Below are positions 1 to 6,323 of a DNA stretch of 11,261 nt, piece after piece; within the stretch, counting starts at the first letter, position 1; each line of letters starts with the position of its first letter. Made by a program: the position numbers and the translations under genes. This DNA comes from Oscillospiraceae bacterium. Its GTDB lineage: Bacteria; Bacillota; Clostridia; Oscillospirales; Ruminococcaceae. The notes below the pieces were generated by a model that searched no databases, was not told the origin of the DNA, and saw only the letters and a program-made list of their open reading frames with translations. The stretch covers positions 1 through 11,261 of the forward strand of contig SVNB01000056.1 in the NCBI GenBank assembly GCA_015067125.1, given 5' to 3'.

Positions 1-136
1 GGATAATTACGACAGCCTTAAATGCTATAAATCCGTTATTCTTCGCAAAACCGGCGAATGGATGACCACCATAGAGGTTTTGCACGCCTATCCCGCGGTG
101 CTTGAAGATGCCGCAAAATGTTTGTTTTTTGAATAA
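1..136 (+). CDS. C-terminal fragment of an unidentified protein
   Basis: This is the last 44 codons of a gene that begins left of the window, read in the frame starting at base 2 and stopping at TAA 134-136. The visible peptide starts DNYDSLKCYKSVILRK, continues through a stretch with TGEWMTTIEVLHAYP, and ends KCLFFE. It looks like soluble, mixed alpha/beta protein with no membrane segment. The frame is open across the whole visible part and is followed seven bases later by a textbook terminator hairpin, which supports a real gene end. I do not recognise the family and assign no function. Confidence 0.7.
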   Translation, partial: DNYDSLKCYKSVILRKTGEWMTTIEVLHAYPAVLEDAAKCLFFE

Positions 137-142
137 AACCCA

Positions 143-176
143 ATGCCGGACGGAATTTTTCGTCCGGCATTTTTAT
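143..176 (+). terminator. Rho-independent terminator of the leftmost gene
   Basis: A perfect 10-bp stem, ATGCCGGACG at 143-152 pairing with CGTCCGGCAT at 161-170, has an 8-nt loop and runs directly into TTTTATTTAT. It lies 7 nt after the stop codon at 134-136, the right place for an intrinsic terminator of that gene. Confidence 0.93.
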
Positions 177-199
177 TTATAGTTAAAAGTTGTTTTTCA

Positions 200-480
200 A
201 AAACCGCGGCGGATATATCCGCCCGTTTGCCACAGCACCGTAGGGAACAGTCCTGACTGTTCCGCAAAGCAACCAATTTACTGTAGGGCGGGGGCTTGCT
301 CCCGCCGTTTCTTCCGGGCGGCCACGCAGGGCCGCCCCTACGACCTTTCCTCGAAACATACCGGTAAAATATAAAAGAATCCCCCGGTCTTTTTTAACCG
401 CAAGCGGTTAAAAAATCCATCCCCTTTTAGGCAAGGGGGCCTTTTCGGGCGGCCACACAGGGCCGTCCCTACGGCATTTT
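200..480. repeat. Mosaic of hairpin-forming intergenic repeats (copy 1)
   Basis: There is no credible gene between 137 and 577; most of it is short palindromic modules in a row. They are: a perfect 16-bp palindrome at 208-223 (GGCGGATATATCCGCC); a hairpin with arms GGAACAGT/ACTGTTCC at 244-263 inside a GTAGGGAAC...GTTCCGCAAA module; a GGCGGG/CCCGCC hairpin around 286-306; CGGGCGGCC...GGCCGCCCCTACG modules at 315-344 and again, slightly diverged, at 446-475; and a perfect 12-bp inverted repeat, 390-401 with 404-415, whose arms carry T6 on one side and A6 on the other. Closely related modules in the same order recur at 5255-5450, with partial copies at 2672-2720 and 3140-3222. From memory, GGGGCGGCC-type modules are widespread in gut Clostridia intergenic regions. 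Confidence 0.85.
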
Positions 481-511
481 AATAAATCGCGGCGGCGGCT
501 TTAAAATTATG

Positions 512-540
512 TTGTTACCGCATCAAAAATCTGCTATTAT
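512..540 (+). promoter_or_regulatory. SigA-type promoter with extended -10, for the EamA transporter
   Basis: TTGTTA (512-517) is followed by exactly 17 nt and TATTAT (535-540), with TG at 532-533 giving an extended -10 (TGcTATTAT). Transcription would start near 547, about 30 nt before the TTG start at 578 and downstream of the ATG at 509. The promoter therefore argues against the longer reading frame start. Confidence 0.75.
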
Positions 541-577
541 TTATCCATATTACAATTACTGCAGGGAGGCATATTTT

Positions 578-1453
578 TTGAAAAACCGCGCGCTTTTATC
601 TCTTACCGCATCCATGCTGATATTCGGCACCATAGGGATTTTCAGAAAATACATCCCTCTTTCTTCCGGACTGCTTGCCTTTTCAAGAGGAATAATCGGT
701 GCGGCGTTTATCATTATTCTGCTTTTTGTTATAAAAAAGTCTTTTTCTTTTAAAAACACCGGCAAAAACCTTTTTATGCTCTGCTTTTCCGGCGCGCTTA
801 TGGGTTTTAACTGGATCTTGCTTTTCGAAAGTTACAGCCACACCACGGTGGCGGCGGCAACTTTATGCTACTATATGGCACCGGTTATTGTAATTTTGCT
901 TTCTCCGCTTGTGTTTAAAGAAAAACTTGGAGCAAAAAAACTGCTTTGCGTAACTGCGGCGGTTTTGGGAATGGTGCTTGTTTCCGGAATTTTGCAAACC
1001 GGCGCTGATTTTTCACAGCTCCGGGGAATTTTGCTTGCCCTTGGGGCGGCGGCACTTTATGCGGCCGTTGTTATTATGAATAAAACGCTTGCAGAAGTTC
1101 CCGCTTTTGAAAAGACGGCCGTTCAGCTTATAAGTTCCGCGGCGGCGGTTTTGCCCTACGTTATTTTTGCGGAAGGCTTTTCTTTTAAAGAAATCACGCC
1201 CTATTCCGGAGCGATGCTTCTTTTGGTGGGAATTTTGCACACGGGCATTGCGTATGCTCTTTATTTTGGAAGCATCGGACACCTTAAAGCGCAAACGGCC
1301 GCAATCTTCAGCTATATAGACCCCGTTGCCGCAATAATTCTTTCCGCTCTGGTGCTTAAAGAGACTATCGGCCCGAAAGAAATTTTCGGCGCGGTGCTGA
1401 TACTCGGTTCCGTTTTTATAAGCGAACTTCCGGAAAAAGAAAAAACGCCCTGA
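578..1453 (+). CDS. EamA/DMT-superfamily drug/metabolite transporter
   Basis: This encodes a 291-aa integral membrane protein of the drug/metabolite transporter superfamily, with two EamA repeats (about residues 5-137 and 147-285) and about ten predicted helices. The internal duplication is visible: YYMAPVIVILLSPLVFKEKL at 98-117 in the first half matches SYIDPVAAIILSALVLKETI at 255-274 in the second. Such proteins export or import small metabolites; the substrate cannot be read from sequence. I chose TTG 578 over the in-frame ATG at 509. An AGGGAGG site at 563-569 sits 8 nt upstream, a good promoter overlaps the longer reading, and the extra 23 residues are polar and unlike family N-termini. 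The length is normal. No clear terminator follows, and a separate promoter serves the next gene, so it is probably monocistronic. Confidence 0.93.
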   Translation: MKNRALLSLTASMLIFGTIGIFRKYIPLSSGLLAFSRGIIGAAFIIILLFVIKKSFSFKNTGKNLFMLCFSGALMGFNWILLFESYSHTTVAAATLCYYMAPVIVILLSPLVFKEKLGAKKLLCVTAAVLGMVLVSGILQTGADFSQLRGILLALGAAALYAAVVIMNKTLAEVPAFEKTAVQLISSAAAVLPYVIFAEGFSFKEITPYSGAMLLLVGILHTGIAYALYFGSIGHLKAQTAAIFSYIDPVAAIILSALVLKETIGPKEIFGAVLILGSVFISELPEKEKTP

Positions 1454-1481
1454 TATCCGACAGATTTTAAAAAAGCTGTTG

Positions 1482-1510
1482 TTCAATTCACTTTTTCTGC
1501 CTGATATAAT
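1482..1510 (+). promoter_or_regulatory. Promoter of the membrane protein/TetR unit, possible operator
   Basis: A consensus TATAAT at 1505-1510 is preceded by TG at 1502-1503 (extended -10). The -35 is weak: TTCAAT at 1482-1487 has 17-nt spacing, while TTGTTC at 1479-1484 would need 20 nt. The start would be near 1517, about 30 nt before ATG 1546. A quasi-palindrome covers the -10 at 1503-1515 (10 of 13 bases symmetric). It could be a TetR-type operator for the regulator encoded downstream, but that is speculative. Confidence 0.65.
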
Positions 1511-1545
1511 TTATCTGCAATCAAACGAAAAAGGAGAAAACAAAA

Positions 1546-1899
1546 ATGAACACAGATAAAATCTATGCGGAATCCATCGCAAAGGAATACGCTCCCAAAA
1601 ACAATTCAAAAATTATTGCTCTTAAAAAACTTGATAAAAAAGCCAAACGCCCCGCAGAAGTTTTTGCCTATACCTTCGGCATAATTTCCGCACTTGTGGC
1701 CGGCACCGGAATGTGCCTTGCAATGCATGTTATCGGAAGCGGCATTGCAATGATGGTGCTTGGCATTGTAATCGGTCTTATCGGCTTTGGCGGAACGGCA
1801 GTAAACTATTTTGTTTATAAAAAACTTCTGGAAAAAGGCAAAGCAAAATATGCCTATGAAATTGTGGAGCTTGCGAAAGAAATAAGCGGCGAAGAATAA
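1546..1899 (+). CDS. Small two-helix membrane protein paired with a TetR regulator
   Basis: This 117-aa protein has a basic, hydrophilic N-terminus (residues 1-37), two hydrophobic segments (about 38-58 and 65-88) and a charged, helical C-terminal tail, so both ends should lie on the same side, likely cytoplasmic. The site AAGGAG at 1531-1536 lies 9 nt before ATG. It is followed after 20 nt by a TetR-family gene, which suggests one transcript in which the regulator controls this protein. I recall similar small proteins next to TetR genes in Clostridia, sometimes carrying an implausible 'dihydropteridine reductase' label. Nothing here resembles a nucleotide-binding reductase, and I would not transfer that name. 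The gly-rich hydrophobic stretch GIVIGLIGFGG is the most striking motif. Function unknown. Confidence 0.85.
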   Translation: MNTDKIYAESIAKEYAPKNNSKIIALKKLDKKAKRPAEVFAYTFGIISALVAGTGMCLAMHVIGSGIAMMVLGIVIGLIGFGGTAVNYFVYKKLLEKGKAKYAYEIVELAKEISGEE

Positions 1900-1919
1900 A
1901 ACAGAAGGAAGGCCTTGCC

Positions 1920-2522
1920 TTGAACAAATTTGAAAGCAGGTATTTTCAAACTTCGGAAAAAATCGATGAAGCCCTGGTAAGGCTTCTTGATAAAAAAACT
2001 TTTGAATATATTACGGTAAAGGAACTTTGCACCGAAGCCGGTGTTAACCGTTCCACCTTTTATCTGCATTATGAAAACACCCGCGATGTTCTTGAAGAAA
2101 CCGCCGAAAAGCTTATAGAAAAATTTCTTTCTTACTTTCCGGAGGATCCCCACACCGCAGTAAACGCCATTGCCGAAAAACGCCCGGAAGAACTTGTTTT
2201 TATGAAACCGGAATATATAATTCCCTACCTTACCTTTATCAAGGAAAACAAAAACATATTCTGCGTTGCTCTTAAAAATTACGATAATTTTAATTTTGAA
2301 AAAACATACAGCAGGCTTTTTCACCATGTATTTGACCCCATTTTAAAAAAATTTGATTTTCCCGAAGAAGACAGAAAATATGTTATGATGTTTTATTTAA
2401 GCGGAATAAATTCTCTTGTTACGGAATGGCTTAACAGCGGCTGCAAAGAATCCACGGAGCATATAAGCAAAATTATAATAAAATGCATTATGGATAAACG
2501 CGAAAATTGCCTGTCATTCTGA
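1920..2522 (+). CDS. TetR/AcrR-family transcriptional regulator
   Basis: This encodes a 200-aa DNA-binding regulator. The N-terminal TetR helix-turn-helix lies at about residues 15-55; ITVKELCTEAGVNRSTFYLHY (31-51) is the classic second and third helix with the STFYxHY signature. The rest is the helical ligand-binding/dimerisation domain. The start is TTG 1920, backed by AGAAGGAAGG at 1903-1912 with 7-nt spacing; no better start exists. It lies 20 nt after the 117-aa membrane protein gene and probably represses that unit, including itself. Its end is odd: the last codons (..CLSF-stop) are the first bases of an intergenic repeat at 2511-2590, so the native C-terminus may have been replaced by a few residues. 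Length is still normal for the family and the fold should be intact. Confidence 0.93.
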   Translation: MNKFESRYFQTSEKIDEALVRLLDKKTFEYITVKELCTEAGVNRSTFYLHYENTRDVLEETAEKLIEKFLSYFPEDPHTAVNAIAEKRPEELVFMKPEYIIPYLTFIKENKNIFCVALKNYDNFNFEKTYSRLFHHVFDPILKKFDFPEEDRKYVMMFYLSGINSLVTEWLNSGCKESTEHISKIIIKCIMDKRENCLSF

Positions 2523-2592
2523 ACGCAGTAAAGAATCCGTAATGTTTTTACATATTGCAACGCATACCTGCGGTATGCTCGCAATGACAAAT
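2509..2592. repeat. Small inverted-repeat element fused to the end of the TetR gene
   Basis: The sequence begins CTGTCATTCTGAACGC and ends GCAATGACA, so TGTCATT (2512-2518) and AATGACA (2583-2589) form terminal inverted repeats about 78 bp apart. Inside is a hairpin, GCATACC/GGTATGC (2562-2568 with 2572-2578), extended by ATTGC/GCAAT (2554-2558 with 2581-2585). From memory, GTCATTCTGAxCGxAGxxAAGAATC is a widespread bacterial intergenic repeat motif. It carries no gene and may be a non-autonomous mobile element. The TGA inside it (2520-2522) ends the TetR frame. Confidence 0.7.
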
Positions 2593-2629
2593 GCAGGGAA
2601 CGGTTTTTACCATTTCCGAAAAACAAAGT

Positions 2630-2925
2630 AACCAGTAGGGCAGCCTCCTTCAGGCAAGGAAGCCTAATTGCCCACCGTAGGGAACGCTGTCCTCAGCGTT
2701 CCGCAAAACAAAGCAACCCGAAGGGCAGCCTTCCCAGAGAGCAAAGCCTGCGAAGCGCGCCCAGTGGGCGAAACAGCGAGCAGGGTTTGGCGCCGCGGTC
2801 AAAATATTCAAGGCGTATGCCGCAGAATATTTTGGGCACCGCAAGAGTACAGGTGGATTTTTCGCCGAAGGCGAAAAAGACGGAAGAGGGATAACAGGTA
2901 ACCCGTAGGGATTGCCGTTTTATAG
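2630..2925. repeat. Hairpin-rich intergenic repeat mosaic (copy 2)
   Basis: No credible gene lies between 2523 and 3323. Modules seen here: GTAGGGAAC...GTTCCGCAAAAC with arms GGAACGCT/AGCGTTCC (within 2672-2703), the same module as at 234-274; a hairpin with perfect 9-bp arms, AAAATATTC at 2801-2809 and GAATATTTT at 2825-2833, enclosing an inner GGC-GTAT-GCC; and a 9-bp hairpin TTTTTCGCC/GGCGAAAAA at 2858-2866 and 2870-2878 that would act as a terminator on both strands. The tail AAAAAGACGGAAGAGGG recurs at about 5083-5099, showing that the modules are shared with the gap right of prfC. Confidence 0.75.
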
Positions 2926-2929
2926 ATAT

Positions 2930-2969
2930 ACTACCCCATTTCTTTTGGAACCAAAAGAAACCGGGTAGT
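2930..2969. repeat. 40-bp near-perfect palindrome
   Basis: Two 19-bp arms separated by 2 bp match at 17 of 19 positions: ACTACCC..TTTCTTTTGG on the left and CCAAAAGAAA..GGGTAGT on the right. There is no flanking T-run, so it is not a standard terminator. The following bases to about 3040 add a small hairpin, GCTCGC/GCGAGC (3001-3016), and a CCTTAA/TTAAGG pair (3024-3037). Confidence 0.8.
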
Positions 2970-3139
2970 GCCTGAAAAGAAAAGTTTTAAACCCCTACCC
3001 GCTCGCTCCCGCGAGCGACTCCTCCTTAAAATTAAGGGGGAATAAGCTCACCACCGAAAGAGAGAGATTCCGAATATCCACCGTCGCCGCTCGGGGTCGG
3101 CAACGGATTTTCATTTTGCCTCGTTCGCCCGGCTGTGTT

Positions 3140-3222
3140 TTTTGGCGGCTACACAGGGCCGCCCCTACAGCCTTTCCGTTAAAAATACCGGCAATTTATA
3201 AAAGAATCCCCCGGTCACGCCT
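3140..3222. repeat. Partial copy of the GGCGGCC...GGGCCGCCCC repeat
   Basis: GGCGGCTACACAGGGCCGCC and the following CCTACAG, then an AT-rich stretch ending AAAGAATCCCCCGGTC, match the modules at 315-388 and 5255-5326. The T6/A6 palindrome that follows in those copies is missing here, so this copy is truncated or diverged. The stretch from 3041 to 3139 shows nothing I can assign. Confidence 0.75.
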
Positions 3223-3280
3223 TTTTTCGTCCGCACAGGAATGCCTTTACGATGTTTTAAAACATACCGAAATTTTGCAA

Positions 3281-3317
3281 AAACAAAAAAGCCGCCATAT
3301 GGCGGCTTTTGTTTTTT
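3281..3317 (-). terminator. Terminator of prfC
   Basis: The palindrome GCCGCCATATGGCGGC (3291-3306) is bordered by A-rich sequence to the left and TTTTGTTTTTT to the right. Read on the minus strand it follows the prfC stop by about 17 nt and runs into a T-tract, a strong intrinsic terminator. The symmetrical flanks would also stop transcription arriving on the plus strand. Confidence 0.92.
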
Positions 3318-3323
3318 AAAATA

Positions 3324-4904
3324 TCAAACGCGAAGCTCTTCCGAAACCACAAGTCCGGGGTTCTGCTTCATCATATAATTAAGCGCCCAGATGCCGCTGA
3401 AAACAAGCACGTTGTGGCCGCGGTAATCTTCCAATACTTTGGTGCCGTTGGCAAGGTCAAGTTCCTTGACCGGGCAGGGACATTCCAGAATAAAGCGCAG
3501 GTGTTCGTAGGGCAGGGGGCTCATATAAAGCTCTACGCCGTATTCGCTTTGCATACGGTAACGGAATACGTCGAACTGCAAAGTGCCCACAACGCCGATT
3601 ATAGCTTCTTCAAGGCCGTATCCCGGTACTTTAAATATCTGGATAGCACCTTCCTGGGCAATCTGTTCAATGCCTTTGATGAACTGCTTGCGCTTCATGG
3701 TATCTTTGGGGCGAACGGACATAAAATGTTCCGGTTCAAAGGTGGGAATGCCGGAATAGCGGAATTTTTTGCCCGGAACGGTGATGGTATCTCCGATGGA
3801 GAAAACGCCCGGATCAAAAACGCCGATAATATCGCCTGCATAAGCTTCCTGAACGATTTCGCGTTCTGCCGCCATAATCTGCTGCGGCTGAGAAAGGCGC
3901 ATTTTTTTGTTTCCCTGAACGTGATAAACCTCTGCGTCACGTTCGAACTTGCCGGAGCAGATGCGCATAAACGCAAGACGGTCCCTGTGAGCTTTGTTCA
4001 TATTTGCCTGAATTTTGAAAACGAAAGCGGAAAAATCCTCGCTCATAGGGTCAACAACGCCCTCGTCAGAAGTTCTTGCAAGCGGAGAAGTGGTCATTTT
4101 AAGGAACGCTTCGAGGAAAGGTTCCACACCAAAGGTGGTAAGGGCGCTTCCGAAAAATACGGGGCTTAAAGTTCCGTTCTGTACAGCTTCCATATCAAAA
4201 TCACGGCCGGCGCCCAAAAGTTCTACGTCGTCGCGAATCTGTTCCCAGCCTTTTTCTCCAAGATAATCCGCAACTTCCGGATTATCAAGTTCGATTTCCA
4301 CAGAGGAGGATTTTCTGCCTTTGCCTTCATCACCAAAGAAAAGAATGCTTTTCTTTTCGCGGTCATAAACACCCTGAAATTCCTTGCCGCAGCCTATGGG
4401 CCAGTTCATGGCATAGGTATCTATTCCAAGTTCGCGCTCCACCTCTTCGCAAAGATCAAAGGGATCTTTGGTTTCGCGGTCCATTTTATTGATGAAAGTG
4501 AAAATCGGAATATGGCGCATGGAGCAGACTTTAAAAAGTTTTCTGGTCTGGGGTTCAACGCCCTTTGCGCCGTCAATCACCATTACCGCGGAATCTGCCG
4601 CCATAAGGGTGCGGTAGGTATCTTCGGAAAAGTCCTGGTGTCCGGGAGTATCCAGAATATTGATGCAGTAGCCGCTGTGCTGAAACTGCATTACGGAGGA
4701 AGTTACGGAAATTCCGCGCTGTTTTTCGATTTCCATCCAGTCGGAAGTGGCGGCTTTTGCTTTTTTGCCTTTAACTTCGCCTGCCTGGGCAATGGCGCCG
4801 CCATAAAGCAGGAATTTTTCTGTAAGTGTTGTTTTACCGGCGTCCGGGTGCGAAATTATCGCAAACGTTCTGCGACGGGAAATTTCTTCTTGTAAACTGG
4901 GCAT
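3324..4904 (-). CDS. prfC: Peptide chain release factor 3 (RF3)
   Basis: This encodes a 526-aa translational GTPase that removes RF1/RF2 from the ribosome after peptide release; it acts in the cytoplasm. The GTPase motifs are intact: G1 HPDAGKTT (19-26), the switch I threonine in RGISVTSS (63-70, T68), G3 DTPGH (85-89) and G4 NKMD (139-142). The remainder is the EF-Tu-like domain 2 and the RF3-specific C-terminal domain, with GVVGTLQFDVFRYRM being typical. The length is that of the family. ATG 4904-4902 is preceded by GGAGGA (complement of 4911-4916) with about 7-nt spacing. It is monocistronic: its own promoter lies upstream, a terminator downstream, and repeat-rich gaps on both sides. No defects seen. 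Confidence 0.98.
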   Translation of the reverse strand: MPSLQEEISRRRTFAIISHPDAGKTTLTEKFLLYGGAIAQAGEVKGKKAKAATSDWMEIEKQRGISVTSSVMQFQHSGYCINILDTPGHQDFSEDTYRTLMAADSAVMVIDGAKGVEPQTRKLFKVCSMRHIPIFTFINKMDRETKDPFDLCEEVERELGIDTYAMNWPIGCGKEFQGVYDREKKSILFFGDEGKGRKSSSVEIELDNPEVADYLGEKGWEQIRDDVELLGAGRDFDMEAVQNGTLSPVFFGSALTTFGVEPFLEAFLKMTTSPLARTSDEGVVDPMSEDFSAFVFKIQANMNKAHRDRLAFMRICSGKFERDAEVYHVQGNKKMRLSQPQQIMAAEREIVQEAYAGDIIGVFDPGVFSIGDTITVPGKKFRYSGIPTFEPEHFMSVRPKDTMKRKQFIKGIEQIAQEGAIQIFKVPGYGLEEAIIGVVGTLQFDVFRYRMQSEYGVELYMSPLPYEHLRFILECPCPVKELDLANGTKVLEDYRGHNVLVFSGIWALNYMMKQNPGLVVSEELRV

Positions 4905-4940
4905 TTATATTCCTCCAATTATTAATTAAGACAATTTATT

Positions 4941-4969
4941 ATTTTACCATAAAAACCGCATTATTACAA
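4941..4969 (-). promoter_or_regulatory. SigA-type promoter of prfC
   Basis: On the minus strand TTGTAA (complement of 4964-4969) is followed by 17 nt and TAAAAT (complement of 4941-4946). A TGG before the -10 makes it an extended -10. Transcription would begin near 4934, about 30 nt before the prfC start codon. From here to about 5080 I see nothing else assignable. Confidence 0.75.
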
Positions 4970-5079
4970 GGCAAAAACACAATTTTGCCTTTCACTCCGG
5001 TTCCCGCTGATGGCAGCAGACGACATAGCTGACCGAAAGATTTAACCTTCTCTTGGCTGGTTGTTGATCGCCGTAAGAC

Positions 5080-5215
5080 CAAAAAGACGGAAGAGGGTCA
5101 ACAAAAACAACCCGGAGGGCAGCCTCCCTCTGACGAGGGAGCTGTCACCGCAGGTGACGGAGGGTTAGCCTTCCCCCGGGGGAAGGTGGCATTTGCGAAG
5201 CAAATGACGGATGAG
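5080..5215. repeat. Array of four consecutive small hairpins
   Basis: After the shared AAAAAGACGGAAGAGGG module (about 5083-5099) come four hairpins in 83 bp: CTCCCTC/GAGGGAG (5124-5130 with 5135-5141), GTCACC/GGTGAC (5144-5149 with 5153-5158), CCTTCCCCC/GGGGGAAGG (5169-5177 with 5178-5186) and CATTTG/CAAATG (5190-5195 with 5201-5206). There is no open frame of note and no T-tract. From memory, GAGGGAGCTGTCA-type modules are common between genes in gut Clostridia. Confidence 0.8.
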
Positions 5216-5249
5216 GGCAAACCCTGTTATATTTTCGTTTGTTCGCTGT

Positions 5250-5450
5250 TTTTTCGGGCGGCCACGCAGGGCCGCCCCTACGACGTTTCAATAAAATGCA
5301 CAGGATTTTGTAAAAGAATCCCCCAGTCTTTTTTAACCGCAGGCGGTTAAAAAATCCAGCCCCCTTTAGGCAAGGGGGCCAAATTGCCCACCGCAGGGAC
5401 GCCCCTACGATGTTTCAATAAAATACACCGGCAATTATAAAAAGAATACC
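5250..5450. repeat. Repeat mosaic closely matching 315-475 (copy 3)
   Basis: CGGGCGGCC..GGGCCGCCCCTACGAC at 5255-5284 is identical over 30 bp to 315-344. The following AT-rich spacer, the AAAGAATCCCCC motif, the 12-bp T6/A6 inverted repeat (5329-5340 with 5343-5354) and the CCCCCTTTAGGCAAGGGGG hairpin occur in the same order as in copy 1. A diverged second module, ACGCCCCTACGATGTTTCAATAAAAT, follows at about 5399-5424. No gene is visible. Confidence 0.88.
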
Positions 5451-5461
5451 GCTTTTTGGCA

Positions 5462-5497
5462 TAAAAAAAGAACGCCGCTCTGGCGTTCTCTTTTTTT
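5462..5497 (-). terminator. Terminator of the sigma/membrane-protein operon
   Basis: On the minus strand an 8-bp stem, AGAACGCC/GGCGTTCT (complement of 5482-5489 and 5469-5476, 5-nt loop), is followed by seven T (complement of 5462-5468). It lies about 12 nt after the stop of the 273-aa gene. A T-run on the other side makes it bidirectional. Confidence 0.93.
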
Positions 5498-5501
5498 CGG
5501 T

Positions 5502-6323
5502 TTATTCAAAATTATCCAGAATTTCTATAAGGCGGTTATAGGTTGCTTCTTTATCAAATCCACGAACTTCCACCGCCACGTTAACGCGGCCGGCCATGGT
5601 TATTCCAATGTATCCCCATTCGCCCATTTCGTGCCGGTAGCTTTTATGCTCTATTTCCGCAACAACACATTCCCTTCCATCCGGTGCGGTGTATTTTTTC
5701 GGATCGGTATAATTTCTGGAAGACATTTCTTTCTGCCAGCCGCTGCCGGCGTTTTTATAGGGCATTTTTTCCGTAATAAATTCATAATTTACGTATTCAT
5801 GAAAATTTTCGTCGTTATAGGAAGTATGAACAGAAACTCTTATCAGGTCTTCGGTATTTCCCTTGCCAAAGAACATCATATAACGGCCTTTTATGCTTTT
5901 GTTTAAGGAATCCGTTATTTGAAGAGTGTTTAAATTATAAACTTTAAGTGCTTTGTTTTTTGGTATTTTTATTCCCAGAAACTCTTCAAGCTCTTCTTTT
6001 CTTTGAAAAAGCCTTTGCACGGAAGCAGCTTCTTCATCATAAGCCTCATTTATAAGTTCCGTAGAAAACTCATCAAGAGCAAAACGGGCTTCTTCGCTGT
6101 AAACGCTCCAGTAATCGGATTCTTCGTAATATTCGGTGGTAAGATTAAAGGTATATGCGATAACGGGCACCGCCGCAAAAAGCGCAACAGCCGCCGCGGC
6201 AGCAACCCAGCGCAGTTTTTTAAAGCGCAGAGTTTTTTTCTTTGGGGCGGGTTCTTCCAAAGCGCCAAGCAAAAGTTCTTCATCAAGGCCGTTTATCATT
6301 TCCAAAGCGGTTTTTGCGCTCAT
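5502..6323 (-). CDS. Single-pass membrane protein, probable sigma-factor regulator
   Basis: This 273-aa protein has a short cytoplasmic N-terminus (1-36, MSAKTALEMINGLDEELLLG..), a basic patch, one membrane helix (about 39-57) and an extracytoplasmic domain of about 215 residues rich in charged and aromatic residues. Its start ATG overlaps the stop of the ECF sigma gene in an ATGA (6320-6323), with AGGAGG inside the end of that gene, so the two are translationally coupled. Context and topology suggest an anti-sigma or sensor protein that holds the sigma factor at the membrane. It lacks the HxxxCxxC zinc motif of ZAS-type anti-sigma factors, and I do not recognise the outer domain. It may instead be a target or accessory protein of the sigma response. 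The role is inference; gene and topology are well supported. Confidence 0.8.
   Translation of the reverse strand: MSAKTALEMINGLDEELLLGALEEPAPKKKTLRFKKLRWVAAAAAVALFAAVPVIAYTFNLTTEYYEESDYWSVYSEEARFALDEFSTELINEAYDEEAASVQRLFQRKEELEEFLGIKIPKNKALKVYNLNTLQITDSLNKSIKGRYMMFFGKGNTEDLIRVSVHTSYNDENFHEYVNYEFITEKMPYKNAGSGWQKEMSSRNYTDPKKYTAPDGRECVVAEIEHKSYRHEMGEWGYIGITMAGRVNVAVEVRGFDKEATYNRLIEILDNFE

Noticed and set aside
200..480. CRISPR array
   Set aside because: Repeats are not evenly spaced, differ from one another and lack unique spacers of constant length; no cas genes are present.
509..577. ATG 509 as the start of the EamA transporter
   Set aside because: A good promoter overlaps it, no ribosome binding site precedes it, and TTG 578 has AGGGAGG at ideal spacing.
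2668..2901. Short open frames on both strands within 2650-2901
   Set aside because: They run through hairpin repeats, have Arg/Ala-rich low-complexity translations and lack ribosome binding sites.
3309..4169. 286-codon plus-strand open frame opposite prfC
   Set aside because: It lies wholly against a highly conserved GTPase gene, has no domain-like features, and begins inside the prfC terminator region.
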